Below are positions 8,910-17,647 of a DNA stretch of 64,000 nt, in pieces. Position 1 is the first letter of the stretch, and the number at the start of each line of letters is the position of its first letter. The stretch comes from Flavobacterium sp. ALJ2. Its GTDB lineage: Bacteria; Bacteroidota; Bacteroidia; Flavobacteriales; Flavobacteriaceae. The stretch lies in the NCBI RefSeq assembly GCF_015594725.1, contig NZ_JADNRC010000007.1, positions 124,001 to 188,000 of the forward strand, read 5' to 3'. Position numbers and translations under genes: made by a program. The notes beneath the pieces were generated by a model. The model was not told where the DNA came from. It saw only the letters and a list, made by a program, of their open reading frames with translations, and made no database searches.

Positions 8910-9959
8910 ATGCAAATGGAGAAAAAAGACATACGAGCCTTATCAAAAGAGGAATTGCGCGATTTTTTTGTCGCTAATAATGACAAAGCTTTTCGCGGAA
9001 ATCAAGTTTACGAATGGTTATGGAGCAAAGGAGCACATAGTTTTGACGATATGACGAATGTTGCCAAGGCAACACGTTCTATGCTTGAGGATAATTTTGT
9101 TATCAATCATATCAAGGTCGATACAATGCAGCGTAGTAGCGATGGTACAGTGAAAAATGCTGTTCGATTACATGACGGATTGGTGGTAGAGTCTGTTTTA
9201 ATACCAACTGATACAAGAACTACGGCTTGTGTTTCTAGCCAAGTAGGTTGCAGTTTAGATTGTAATTTTTGTGCTACAGCAAGATTAAAAAGAATGCGTA
9301 ATCTAGAGCCTGCTGAAATTTATGATCAGGTGATAGCCATCGATAAAGAAAGTCGTTTGTATTACAATCATCCGCTGTCGAATATTGTTTTTATGGGTAT
9401 GGGAGAGCCGCTCATGAACTATAACAATGTTATGAAGGCTATTGATATGATAACTTCTACAGAAGGTTTAGGAATGTCGCCAAAACGTATTATGGTATCT
9501 ACATCGGGGATACCAAAAATGATTAAAAAAATGGCAGATGATGATGTTAAATTCAAATTAGCAGTTTCATTACATTCGGCAATAGATGAAATTCGTTCAC
9601 GAATTATGCCTTTTAGCAAAAATTTTCCTTTAGCTGATTTGCGAGAATCATTAGAATATTGGTACAGAAAGACGAAGTGTAAAGTGTCATACGAATACGT
9701 AGTTTGGAAAGGAATTAACGATGACAAAGCATCAATTGATGCCTTGGTAAAGTTTTGTAAATATGTGCCATGTAAAGTCAACCTGATTGAATATAACCCA
9801 ATCGATGATGGAGAATTTCAGCAAGCTTCAGAAGAATCGATTAATGCGTATATAAAAGCGCTTCAAAATATAGGCGTTGTGGTAAAAGTACGCCGAAGCA
9901 GAGGAAAAGATATTGATGCTGCTTGTGGACAATTGGCTAATAAAGAAGCAGAAGCTTAA
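8910..9959 (+). CDS. rlmN: Dual-specificity 23S rRNA/tRNA adenine-C2 methyltransferase RlmN
   Basis: This is a radical-SAM enzyme that methylates C2 of A2503 in 23S rRNA and A37 of some tRNAs. C114-S-L-D-C118-N-F-C121 is the CxxxCxxC 4Fe-4S motif. GMGEPLMN follows, and C339 in ACGQL is the C-terminal cysteine used in the methyl-transfer mechanism. The 349-residue length is normal. ATG 8910 and ATG 8916 (two codons later) are both possible starts; the nearby -7 box argues for 8916. A strong hairpin terminator follows. Confidence 0.96.
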   Translation: MQMEKKDIRALSKEELRDFFVANNDKAFRGNQVYEWLWSKGAHSFDDMTNVAKATRSMLEDNFVINHIKVDTMQRSSDGTVKNAVRLHDGLVVESVLIPTDTRTTACVSSQVGCSLDCNFCATARLKRMRNLEPAEIYDQVIAIDKESRLYYNHPLSNIVFMGMGEPLMNYNNVMKAIDMITSTEGLGMSPKRIMVSTSGIPKMIKKMADDDVKFKLAVSLHSAIDEIRSRIMPFSKNFPLADLRESLEYWYRKTKCKVSYEYVVWKGINDDKASIDALVKFCKYVPCKVNLIEYNPIDDGEFQQASEESINAYIKALQNIGVVVKVRRSRGKDIDAACGQLANKEAEA

Positions 9960-9977
9960 AAATAGATTTAGCAGAAA

Positions 9978-10020
9978 AAAAGCATTAAAAACGAGATTAT
10001 CACTTGTTTTTAATGCTTTT
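9978..10020. terminator. Hairpin terminator between convergent rlmN and lipoprotein gene
   Basis: Arms 9978-9995 and 10003-10020 pair over 18 bp with one G-T wobble and a 7-base loop, with T-runs outside both arms. It can serve both rlmN (+) and the lipoprotein gene (-). Confidence 0.85.
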
Positions 10021-10038
10021 CTTTTAATAAAAAAAGGA

Positions 10039-10899
10039 TTATTTTTTTAAATGAATTTCTTCCGAAACCCCATCTCTTGTAACAACAGCGAGGTCGTCGC
10101 ACGTACCATTTCCAAAATCAATTAAAGCCTTAGCGTCATTTTTTGTAATAGACATAGAACCTTTTACAGGAAATGGTTTTTTACAAGCCATAGAAAATTC
10201 TAACGGGAGTATGATTTCGGTCGAAATTTTATCGCCATTAGGGAATGTGGTTTCTCCAGTGCCAGTGATAATAAAAGTATTATCGTCCCAATTAAACCAA
10301 GTGTCGAAACCGGCAATCATCTCTTTTGTTAAAGTACCAGTTCTTTTGTAGATTTTTCCATCTTCGAACGTAATTGTCATGTCGATAGACGAAGTCGATA
10401 CAGGATGTACCGTTGCTAATAAAGCGGTTGCTTTTTGAGTTAGGTTTATGCTTTTACTACCTTGAATTTTATTACCGTTATGGTAAAAATTCTCAAAACT
10501 ATACGTGATGGTATGTTCAGAGCTAGCGAAATCATTTGTAAACGAAATAGTGATTTTTCCTTTTAATATATTTCCATTAGATAGGGTGCAACCTTCAGTG
10601 CCAAAATCGATAGTTCTTGTCCATGTATTGTCTGTTAATACAGTAATAATTACAGCACATTCTGGTAAAAAGCTTTTAATAGTTCCAGTTGCTTTTTTTG
10701 AACTATTTTGTTGTGCACCAAATTGGTCTTCTGCAATATTTGAAACATCATCAATTGATGCATCAATTTTTGAATTTGTAGCTATTTCATCGTTTGAAAT
10801 AGATTTAGAGGAAACATCTTGTCTTGTTTCATCTGAATTACAACTAATAAAAAAAGAAAAAGTTGCAACGACTCCCAATAATAAAATCTTTGTTTTCAT
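10039..10899 (-). CDS. Hypothetical lipoprotein
   Basis: This 286-residue protein has a lipoprotein signal peptide (lipobox FFISC, cysteine about 20). After a low-complexity linker rich in Ser/Asp it has beta-rich sequence with repeated pairs such as ITVLTDN-TWTRTIDFG and ITKNDAKALIDFG, suggesting an internally repeated beta-domain. Four further cysteines lie in the mature part (PECA, EGCT, MACK, GTCD), compatible with disulfides. I do not recognise a family. It is monocistronic and divergent from the prenyl synthase gene. Confidence 0.7.
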   Translation of the reverse strand: MKTKILLLGVVATFSFFISCNSDETRQDVSSKSISNDEIATNSKIDASIDDVSNIAEDQFGAQQNSSKKATGTIKSFLPECAVIITVLTDNTWTRTIDFGTEGCTLSNGNILKGKITISFTNDFASSEHTITYSFENFYHNGNKIQGSKSINLTQKATALLATVHPVSTSSIDMTITFEDGKIYKRTGTLTKEMIAGFDTWFNWDDNTFIITGTGETTFPNGDKISTEIILPLEFSMACKKPFPVKGSMSITKNDAKALIDFGNGTCDDLAVVTRDGVSEEIHLKK

Positions 10900-11037
10900 A
10901 ATAAGTAATTTAGATTTCTTGTAATTAATGAATTAAACTAAAGTGAGATTATATTGTAGATTGTTGAGTTAATGCTATTTTATAAAGGGGAAAATAAAAT
11001 AGTAACGAGACAATTAGACTTAAGCTAATATTGAGCT

Positions 11038-11062
11038 TTCAAGTAAATAAGGTTTACTTGAA
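11038..11062. promoter_or_regulatory. Inverted repeat upstream of the prenyl synthase gene
   Basis: Arms 11038-11047 and 11053-11062 are perfectly complementary over 10 bp (core CAAGTAAA/TTTACTTG) with a 5-base loop. It lies about 75 bases before the -7 element of the downstream gene and lacks a terminator-like T-run, so an operator is possible. No cognate regulator is evident. Confidence 0.35.
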
Positions 11063-11137
11063 TGTAGATAGTGTATAAAAAGTTCAAAATGTTGATATAC
11101 TTCTATAAAATACACAACGTTTTTTTATTTAAAATAG

Positions 11138-11145
11138 TATATTTG
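11138..11145 (+). promoter_or_regulatory. -7 element of the prenyl synthase gene
   Basis: TATATTTG matches TAnnTTTG and ends 8 bases before ATG 11154, implying a very short or absent leader. Confidence 0.55.
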
Positions 11146-11153
11146 GAATCGAA

Positions 11154-12131
11154 ATGAATATTACTTCTCAAATAAAACAGCCCATTTTTAGCGAGATGGA
11201 ACTTTTTGAAAAAAAGTTCCATGAATCGATGACTTCAAAGGTGGCTTTGCTCAACAGAATTACTTATTATATTGTAAATAGAAAAGGAAAACAAATGCGT
11301 CCTATGTTTGTTTTCTTGACCGCAAAAATGGTTTCCGAAGGAATTGTAAACGAACGTACTTATCGAGGGGCTTCGGTTATTGAGTTAATTCATACCGCAA
11401 CCTTGGTTCATGATGATGTTGTTGATGATAGTAACCGTCGTCGTGGTTTTTTCTCAATTAATGCACTTTGGAAAAATAAAATAGCAGTTTTAGTTGGAGA
11501 TTATTTACTTTCAAAAGGATTATTACTTTCTATAGATAATGGCGATTTTGATTTGCTTAAAATAATTTCTGTTGCTGTTCGTGAAATGAGCGAAGGCGAA
11601 TTACTTCAAATAGAAAAAGCAAGAAGGCTAGATATCACCGAGGATGTTTATTACGAAATTATCCGAAAAAAGACAGCAACACTTATTGCTGCTTGTTGTG
11701 CACTTGGTGCAAAATCAGTTATAGAAGATGAAGTTCAAGTAGAGAACATGCGTAAATTTGGAGAGCTTATAGGAATGGCTTTTCAGATAAAAGATGACTT
11801 ATTTGATTATAGCGAAGAAGCTATTGGTAAACCTACCGGAATAGACATTAAAGAGCAAAAAATGACTTTGCCCTTAATTCATGTTTTAAATAATTGTACT
11901 TCTAAAGAAAAAAAGTGGCTTATTAATTCTATCAAAAACCATAATAAAGACAAAAAGCGCGTAAAAGAAGTTATTGCTTTTGTAAAAGATAATAATGGTT
12001 TGGCTTACGCCGAAAATAAAATGGTAGAATTTCAGCAAGAAGCACTCACTTTACTTAATAATTACTCCGATTCAGATTTCAAAGTAGCCTTGACTTTGAT
12101 GGTGAACTATGTGATTGAAAGAAAAAAATAA
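11154..12131 (+). CDS. Polyprenyl (octaprenyl-type) diphosphate synthase
   Basis: This 325-residue trans-prenyltransferase has both aspartate-rich motifs: D87-D88-V-V-D91 (FARM) and D214-D215-L-F-D218 (SARM), with RRRG after the first and GKQMRP near the N-terminus for diphosphate binding. It condenses isopentenyl diphosphate onto an allylic primer to make the side chain of menaquinone. Bulky residues rather than gaps precede the FARM (IHTATLVH), as in long-chain synthases. The chain length itself is inferred. It is monocistronic. Confidence 0.9.
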   Translation: MNITSQIKQPIFSEMELFEKKFHESMTSKVALLNRITYYIVNRKGKQMRPMFVFLTAKMVSEGIVNERTYRGASVIELIHTATLVHDDVVDDSNRRRGFFSINALWKNKIAVLVGDYLLSKGLLLSIDNGDFDLLKIISVAVREMSEGELLQIEKARRLDITEDVYYEIIRKKTATLIAACCALGAKSVIEDEVQVENMRKFGELIGMAFQIKDDLFDYSEEAIGKPTGIDIKEQKMTLPLIHVLNNCTSKEKKWLINSIKNHNKDKKRVKEVIAFVKDNNGLAYAENKMVEFQQEALTLLNNYSDSDFKVALTLMVNYVIERKK

Positions 12132-12156
12132 CAAATAATTTCTAGTTTTTTTATTT

Positions 12157-12183
12157 TTAAACAATTGTAATATAGTTGTTTAA
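12157..12183 (+). terminator. Weak AT-rich hairpin after the prenyl synthase gene
   Basis: TTAAACAA at 12157-12164 pairs with TTGTTTAA at 12176-12183 around an 11-base loop. It is only 8 bp, AT-rich, and lacks an immediate T-run, so it is a possible but weak terminator. Confidence 0.3.
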
Positions 12184-12365
12184 TTATTATTTTTTGGTTT
12201 TTAGAATATTTTATCATTAAATATTTAAATCTCCATGCAACCTTTTTTAATTGCAAAGCGTCTATGCTAATAGAAGTCGGTTTGGTTTTAAGCAGACAAT
12301 TTATAATGCTATTATTTGAGTTAATTTTTACGGAATCATTTTTTTAAATTTTCTATTACGTTTTT

Positions 12366-12926
12366 ATGAAAGTAATCCATTTACATCAAGAAGAAACTGA
12401 AATTATTCAGTTGGCAATCGATAATAATCGACAGGCACAACAGCTGATATATAGTAAGTTTTCTTCAAAAATGCTAAGTGTTTGTCGACAGTATATAAAA
12501 GACATTCAATTGGCAGAAGATGTAATGATTACATCATTTATGAAAGTTTTTACAAATCTTAATAGGTTTGAAAATAAAGGAAGTTTTGAAGGGTGGATTC
12601 GAAGAATAATGGTTAATGAATGTATTTCGTATTTACGAGTTCAAAAAAAAATAAAGTTTATAGAAGATGAGAATTATACCGAAGAAAGTTTTAATGGTAT
12701 TGAGAGTAAATTATCAACAGATCAAATTCAATTTTTAATAGATGGCCTTCCAGATGGTTATAAGATGGTTTTTAACCTTTATGCTATCGAGGGATATAAG
12801 CACAATGAAATTGCAACAATGTTAGGGATTAATGAAGGAACATCAAAATCGCAATTATCACATGCTCGCAAAATGTTGCAAAAGCAAATTACTACATTAA
12901 AAAAACAAGAAAATGGAACCGAATAA
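12366..12926 (+). CDS. ECF-type RNA polymerase sigma factor
   Basis: This 186-residue sigma-70 family protein has only regions 2 and 4. Region 2 spans about 20-90 (YIKDIQLAEDVMITSFMKVF, then FEGWIRRIMVNECISYLR) and region 4 about 118-178 (GLPDGYKMVFNLYAIEGYKHNEIATMLGI followed by the SKSQLSHARKML helix). It lacks the N-terminal domain of FecI-type TonB-linked sigma factors. The stop overlaps the next gene by 14 bases. That gene has the size and layout of a cognate membrane anti-sigma-like protein. The stimulus is unknown. Confidence 0.92.
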   Translation: MKVIHLHQEETEIIQLAIDNNRQAQQLIYSKFSSKMLSVCRQYIKDIQLAEDVMITSFMKVFTNLNRFENKGSFEGWIRRIMVNECISYLRVQKKIKFIEDENYTEESFNGIESKLSTDQIQFLIDGLPDGYKMVFNLYAIEGYKHNEIATMLGINEGTSKSQLSHARKMLQKQITTLKKQENGTE

Positions 12927-13626
12927 ATTTGAAAAACTGTTTCGTGAAAAACTAAATGAAAGAGAAATTAATCCTAGTGATAATGCTTGGGATAGATTGG
13001 ATGCGATGCTTAATGTTGCCGAAAACACTAAACCTAAAAAGAAATATACATGGATGTATGTTGCGGCAAGTTTCATAGGTTTTTTGTTAGTGTCTACTGT
13101 TTATTTCAATCAAAGAGAAACTTCAGTTCATAATCCAAAAAACGATATTGTTGTTAAAGAGGAGAAACCAAAAGATTCTATCGGGGGAATTAAAAATAAT
13201 CAGGATAAAATAAATTCAAAATCTTTGCATACAAATGCGATTGTAATTAAGGATACAAAGGAAAATATTGAAGAAAAAAATGAAAAAGCAAATCAAAATC
13301 AAGTAGCGGAGCGTTCAATCATCAAAGAAACCAATAAAGAGAATTGGAAAAACAATCAAAAAACAGAATCAAAAAACAATCAAACAGTAATTGCAGATAA
13401 TTCAAAAAATGCAACTGTAGATCAATTGTTAATTTCAGCAGAAAAGACATTAGCAATGGATAAAGGAGTTCAACAAATAAACAAAGTTAAGATAAATGCT
13501 AACGATTTGCTCTCACAAGTCGATGGGGAGTTGGAACTTTCGTTTAGAGAAAAAGTAATTAATAAAGTTAATAAAAATTACCAAACTGTAAAAGTAGCTT
13601 TAGCAAATAGAAATGTGGAAGAATAA
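12913..13626 (+). CDS. Membrane protein, putative anti-sigma partner
   Basis: This 237-residue protein has an N-terminal cytoplasmic segment of about 45 residues (KFEKLFREKLNEREINPSDNAWDRL), one membrane helix at about 48-65 and a long lysine/asparagine-rich extracytoplasmic region. This layout, with translational overlap to an ECF sigma gene, is common for Bacteroidota anti-sigma-like proteins. No zinc anti-sigma HxxxCxxC motif is present. The periplasmic region ends with a predicted helix (ELSFREKVINKVNKNYQ). The role is inferred mainly from context. Confidence 0.65.
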   Translation: MEPNKFEKLFREKLNEREINPSDNAWDRLDAMLNVAENTKPKKKYTWMYVAASFIGFLLVSTVYFNQRETSVHNPKNDIVVKEEKPKDSIGGIKNNQDKINSKSLHTNAIVIKDTKENIEEKNEKANQNQVAERSIIKETNKENWKNNQKTESKNNQTVIADNSKNATVDQLLISAEKTLAMDKGVQQINKVKINANDLLSQVDGELELSFREKVINKVNKNYQTVKVALANRNVEE

Positions 13627-13691
13627 GCTTCAGCAAGAATTAAAATCATTTAAATTAAAAATCATCATCAATCAATCTTAAAAAAATCATC

Positions 13692-14729
13692 ATGAGAAAT
13701 TTTACCATTTATTTAATCATCACCTTATTTTTATTTGTTAGTAAAATGATAGGACAGGAAACATTCGAATCGAGAGCAAAACAAATTGCTACTAATATAG
13801 AGAAAGTAACTAAAGAAGAAAAAGCGGCCTTAAAGCAAGAAGTTGAAGTTGTTAATGTGCAACTATCAGAAGGGAAAATTACAAAAGAAGAGGCTGATAA
13901 AAAGAAAATACAATTAGCAGAAGCAAGAGCAATTATAATCGAACAAAAAGTTACAGTTGCTCAAAATGAATTAAATGATTTAGTACAACAAAAAGTAGAT
14001 GGAAAAATAAAGGAAAAAGATTCTACAAAAACGTACAAGATTAGTTTTGATTGTAAAAGATGTGGGAAAGATAAAGATTCAATTTATAGAGAAAAGAGAA
14101 CTACATCGCAATTTGTGTTTGCAGCAGGATTAAATAATTTGGTAACTGATGGCAGTTTAAAGAAATCAGATTATAGATTTATGGGGTCGCATTTTTACGA
14201 ATGGGGTTTTACATTTAATTCAAGAATTTTGAAAGATCATAATTTGCTGCATGCCAAGTACGGATTGTCATTGATGTATAATAATCTTCGACCTACTGAG
14301 AATCGTAATTTTGTGGTAGATGGAAAACAAACAGTTTTAGAAGTTAATCCGATAAATTTAGATGAGTCTCGTTTTAGAAATGTTTATTTAGTGATGCCGC
14401 TGCACTTAGAATTTGATTTTTCGGGAAGTAAGACAGAGAATGGAAAAACCTATTTTAGAACACATAAAAATTTTCGTTTTGGGATTGGGGGTTATGCGGG
14501 AATCAATGTTAAATCAAAACAGATTCTGAAATACGATCAAGATGATATAAAGGAAAAAGTAATATCTAAAGGAGATTATAATGTAAATAACTTTATTTAT
14601 GGATTGAGTACCTATATGGGGTATAAAGATGTTAGTTTGTATTTAAAATATGACTTAAATCCTTTATTTGCTGATAATAAGATTAAACAAAACAATGTTT
14701 CATTAGGATTGCGTTTTGATTTAAATTAA
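13692..14729 (+). CDS. Exported coiled-coil/beta-barrel-like protein of the sigma operon
   Basis: This 345-residue protein has a signal peptide (about 1-21, ending MIGQ), then a charged coiled coil at about 24-110 (EKVTKEEKAALKQEVEVV). A CKRCGKD motif follows near residue 118. The C-terminal 200 residues alternate polar and aromatic residues (FVFAAGLNNL, YKDVSLYLKYDLNPLF, VSLGLRFDLN), ending in an aromatic-free but strand-like terminus, suggesting a small outer-membrane beta domain. It lies 65 bases after the anti-sigma-like gene and is probably co-transcribed. The family is not recognised. Confidence 0.65.
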   Translation: MRNFTIYLIITLFLFVSKMIGQETFESRAKQIATNIEKVTKEEKAALKQEVEVVNVQLSEGKITKEEADKKKIQLAEARAIIIEQKVTVAQNELNDLVQQKVDGKIKEKDSTKTYKISFDCKRCGKDKDSIYREKRTTSQFVFAAGLNNLVTDGSLKKSDYRFMGSHFYEWGFTFNSRILKDHNLLHAKYGLSLMYNNLRPTENRNFVVDGKQTVLEVNPINLDESRFRNVYLVMPLHLEFDFSGSKTENGKTYFRTHKNFRFGIGGYAGINVKSKQILKYDQDDIKEKVISKGDYNVNNFIYGLSTYMGYKDVSLYLKYDLNPLFADNKIKQNNVSLGLRFDLN

Positions 14730-14755
14730 TAAATTGAGTTAGTTTTTTAGCAATG

Positions 14756-14783
14756 AAGCACTTCGAAAGGAGTGCTTTTTTTG
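14756..14783 (+). terminator. Intrinsic terminator after the sigma operon
   Basis: AAGCACT at 14756-14762 pairs with AGTGCTT at 14771-14777 around an 8-base loop and runs into seven T. It precedes the dnaG promoter. Confidence 0.75.
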
Positions 14784-14818
14784 TTTCATATAATTCAAAA
14801 TATGAAGTTTGATTTGTG

Positions 14819-14826
14819 TAATTTTG
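14819..14826 (+). promoter_or_regulatory. -7 element that decides the dnaG start
   Basis: TAATTTTG matches TAnnTTTG. It lies downstream of the in-frame ATG codons at 14772 and 14802, so a transcript from here excludes them and leaves TTG 14859 as the first plausible start, about 26 bases into the message. Confidence 0.55.
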
Positions 14827-14858
14827 CAGGCTTAAGTCTTATAAAAAATAAATACGTT

Positions 14859-16928
14859 TTGATTTCACAAAATACTATAGATACCGTTTTTGAAACTGCT
14901 CGAGTAGAGGAGGTAATTGGCGATTTTGTTAATTTAAAACGAGCAGGAAGTAATTTTAAAGGATTGAGTCCATTCTCGGATGAGCGATCTCCGTCGTTTA
15001 TGGTATCACCTGTAAAAGGAATTTGGAAAGATTTTAGTACTGGAAAAGGAGGGAATTCAGTTAAATTCCTAATGGAGCACTCACAATTTACATATCCTGA
15101 AGCCATTCGGTATCTTGCCAGAAAATATAATATTGAGATTGAAGAAACGGAACAAACGGATGCAGAAAAAGCTATAACGGATGTTCGTGAAAGTATGTAT
15201 TTGGTTTCGGAATATGCAAAAAATTATTTTCATAATGTGCTTTTAAATACAGATGAAGGTCAGGCAATAGGATATTCATATTTTAAAGAAAGAGGTTTTA
15301 CTAACGAGACAATAAAAAAATTCGAACTAGGGTATTCTCCTGATACTTGGGATGCTTTCACCAAAGAAGCACTTGGACAGGGGTATAAATTAGAGTTCTT
15401 GCAAAGTACCGGGTTAACAATTCCAAAAGAGGATCGCCCATTTGACAGATTTAAAGGGAGGGTTATGTTTCCGATACAAAGTATGTCTGGACGCGTTTTA
15501 GGTTTTGGTGGTCGAATACTTACTAATGATAAAAAAGCTGCAAAATATTTAAACTCACCTGAGAGTGAACTTTATCATAAGAGTAAAGTATTGTATGGTA
15601 TTTTCCAAGCTAAGCAATCTATTGCAAAACAAGACAACTGTTTTTTGGTAGAAGGATATACAGATGTGATCCAATTCAATCAAGCAGGGATAGAAAACGT
15701 TGTAGCTTCTTCAGGGACTGCATTAACGCCTGATCAGATTAGATTGGTAAATAGGTTAACAAAAAACATTACTGTGCTTTTTGATGGAGATGCTGCGGGA
15801 TTACGTGCATCTATTCGAGGAATCGATTTGATTCTTGAAGAAGGAATGAACGTAAGAGTATGTGCTTTTCCTGATGGGGATGATCCTGATAGTTTTGCTA
15901 GAAAAACTCCGTATGAGGATTTAGTTAAATACTTGGAGGAAAACGCTAAAGACTTTATTCAGTTTAAGGCTTCGTTATTAATGGATGAAGCAAAAAATGA
16001 TCCTATAAAAAAAGCCGATTTGATTCGGGATATGGTTACGAGTATTTCTAAAATTCCAGATAGAATTCAGCGTGAAATTTACGTTCAGGAATGTGCGCGA
16101 ATTATGGATATTTCAGAGCAGGTACTTGTGAGTACTTTGGCACAGTTGATTCAAAAAGATATTGCAGAGGCTGGTAAAAAACAAAAGTATGAACAAAAGC
16201 CTTTTGAAATCCATAGAAATCAAAAGCCAAAATATACTGGGTATTCAGGAGGAGATCCAGAAGATCCAAGAAACGGACCATCTGAGGGTTATCTAGGAGG
16301 ATCGGGAAATCTGGAACAGCAACAAGTAGAAAAAATTGATGTTTTGTATCATCTAGAACGTAAGGTAATTGAAATTTTATTGCTTTATGGAGATAAGACA
16401 GAAGTGTTTGAAGATGTTTTCTTGAGAAGTAATGGAGAAGGCGAAATAGAAACTGTTACCGAAAAGAAAGAATACAAAGTTTTTCAGCGAATTTATTTGA
16501 GTTTGCAGGAAGATGAGGTAGAGCTTTCTAATACTCTTTTTCGAGACATTTTTACAGGTTTAATTGCATTCTATCATCAGAACGAAAAATTTAGTTTAGA
16601 GCAATATTTAATGCGTTTACAGCCTGAATTTGCTCAGGAAGTAACGGATATTTTGATGGAAGACGAAAAAGTTACACTTCATGATTGGGAAGGGCAAAAT
16701 ATTTTTTCGAAAGGTAAATCAGAATCAATAAGTCAATATGTAACTGAGACAATTATGTCTATGCGTTGGTTTCTGGTGGATAAGATAATTGAAGAACTAA
16801 AAAGCTCCATAGTATCAAATCCTAAGGAAGATAATATGGAGCTTTTGATGATGGTTATGGACTACTCAAAATTAATTAATTCGTTTTCGAGAAAATTAGG
16901 AAGAGTGATGTCCCGTTACCATACTTAA
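14859..16928 (+). CDS. dnaG: DNA primase DnaG with substituted zinc ligands
   Basis: This 689-residue primase lays RNA primers at the replication fork. I start it at TTG 14859 (ISQNTIDTVF follows) because the promoter lies after the upstream ATGs. The TOPRIM core shows E265 in VEGYTD and D309-G-D311. The N-terminal CHC2 fold is recognisable (SPFSDERSPSF, GKGGNSVKFL), but the four zinc ligands are replaced by S37, S40, D58 and T61 at exactly the normal spacing. A linker (about 450-500) leads to a C-terminal helicase-interaction-type domain. The gene overlaps the convergent response regulator by 4 bases. Confidence 0.95.
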   Translation: MISQNTIDTVFETARVEEVIGDFVNLKRAGSNFKGLSPFSDERSPSFMVSPVKGIWKDFSTGKGGNSVKFLMEHSQFTYPEAIRYLARKYNIEIEETEQTDAEKAITDVRESMYLVSEYAKNYFHNVLLNTDEGQAIGYSYFKERGFTNETIKKFELGYSPDTWDAFTKEALGQGYKLEFLQSTGLTIPKEDRPFDRFKGRVMFPIQSMSGRVLGFGGRILTNDKKAAKYLNSPESELYHKSKVLYGIFQAKQSIAKQDNCFLVEGYTDVIQFNQAGIENVVASSGTALTPDQIRLVNRLTKNITVLFDGDAAGLRASIRGIDLILEEGMNVRVCAFPDGDDPDSFARKTPYEDLVKYLEENAKDFIQFKASLLMDEAKNDPIKKADLIRDMVTSISKIPDRIQREIYVQECARIMDISEQVLVSTLAQLIQKDIAEAGKKQKYEQKPFEIHRNQKPKYTGYSGGDPEDPRNGPSEGYLGGSGNLEQQQVEKIDVLYHLERKVIEILLLYGDKTEVFEDVFLRSNGEGEIETVTEKKEYKVFQRIYLSLQEDEVELSNTLFRDIFTGLIAFYHQNEKFSLEQYLMRLQPEFAQEVTDILMEDEKVTLHDWEGQNIFSKGKSESISQYVTETIMSMRWFLVDKIIEELKSSIVSNPKEDNMELLMMVMDYSKLINSFSRKLGRVMSRYHT

Positions 16929-17554
16929 ATAATCTCTAATGTTTTGGCTTTGTTGACCAAGTCTACTAAATTGGTAACGTTTAATTTAGTTAGTAATCTT
17001 AGTTTGTAAGTACTAATTGTTTTTTCGTTAAGATTTAGAATTTTAGAAATTTCATTATTTTTCTTACCATCGCTTAAGTAGCGTAATACCTCAATTTCTC
17101 TGTTTGATAGTTTTCGATATAAACGTTCGCTTTTGCTTTGTTTTGCAATCAATGCCATGTTTTTACGCACAGTTTCATTGATAATGATTTTCCCTTCGTG
17201 TACTTTAATAATCGAAATCCCCAGAGTTTCTAGTTTTTCTGTTTTGTGAATGTATCCAGAAACTCCAGCTTTTATGGAATTTGGAGCATACATTTGTTCA
17301 GAAAGATTGCTGAAGATGATGATTTTTGTTTTAGGGAAATTTTTAAGAATAGACTTAACTTCAAAAATACTTGCAAGACCTTCTAATTCTAAATCTAAAA
17401 TAAGAATATCAATGTCTTTAGTTTGAAGAATATCTTTTACCATCGTAAAGTTACCTACATTTGCAACGATTGAAATGTCATCATGGTCTTTAAAATACGA
17501 CTTAACGCCAAAGTGGGTCACAGGGTGGTTGTCTGCTAAACATACTTTAATCAT
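16925..17554 (-). CDS. NarL/LuxR-family response regulator, orphan
   Basis: This 209-residue protein has a receiver domain with D8 and phosphoacceptor D54 (LILDLELEG), plus K in GYIHKTE. A C-terminal LuxR-type helix-turn-helix at about 145-205 (LSNREIEVLRYLSDG, KTISTYKLRLLTKL) follows. No histidine kinase is adjacent, so its partner is elsewhere. The 3' end overlaps the end of dnaG by 4 bases on the opposite strand. Such orphan regulators are common in flavobacteria; the regulon is unknown. Confidence 0.9.
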   Translation of the reverse strand: MIKVCLADNHPVTHFGVKSYFKDHDDISIVANVGNFTMVKDILQTKDIDILILDLELEGLASIFEVKSILKNFPKTKIIIFSNLSEQMYAPNSIKAGVSGYIHKTEKLETLGISIIKVHEGKIIINETVRKNMALIAKQSKSERLYRKLSNREIEVLRYLSDGKKNNEISKILNLNEKTISTYKLRLLTKLNVTNLVDLVNKAKTLEII

Positions 17555-17647
17555 AGTTTTACCTTTTTAAGAATTGTTCATTTTTTTTTGGAATTGTAAA
17601 ATTAATAAATAAATTCTGTAATTTATTGTAAATCAGCATAAAAATGA

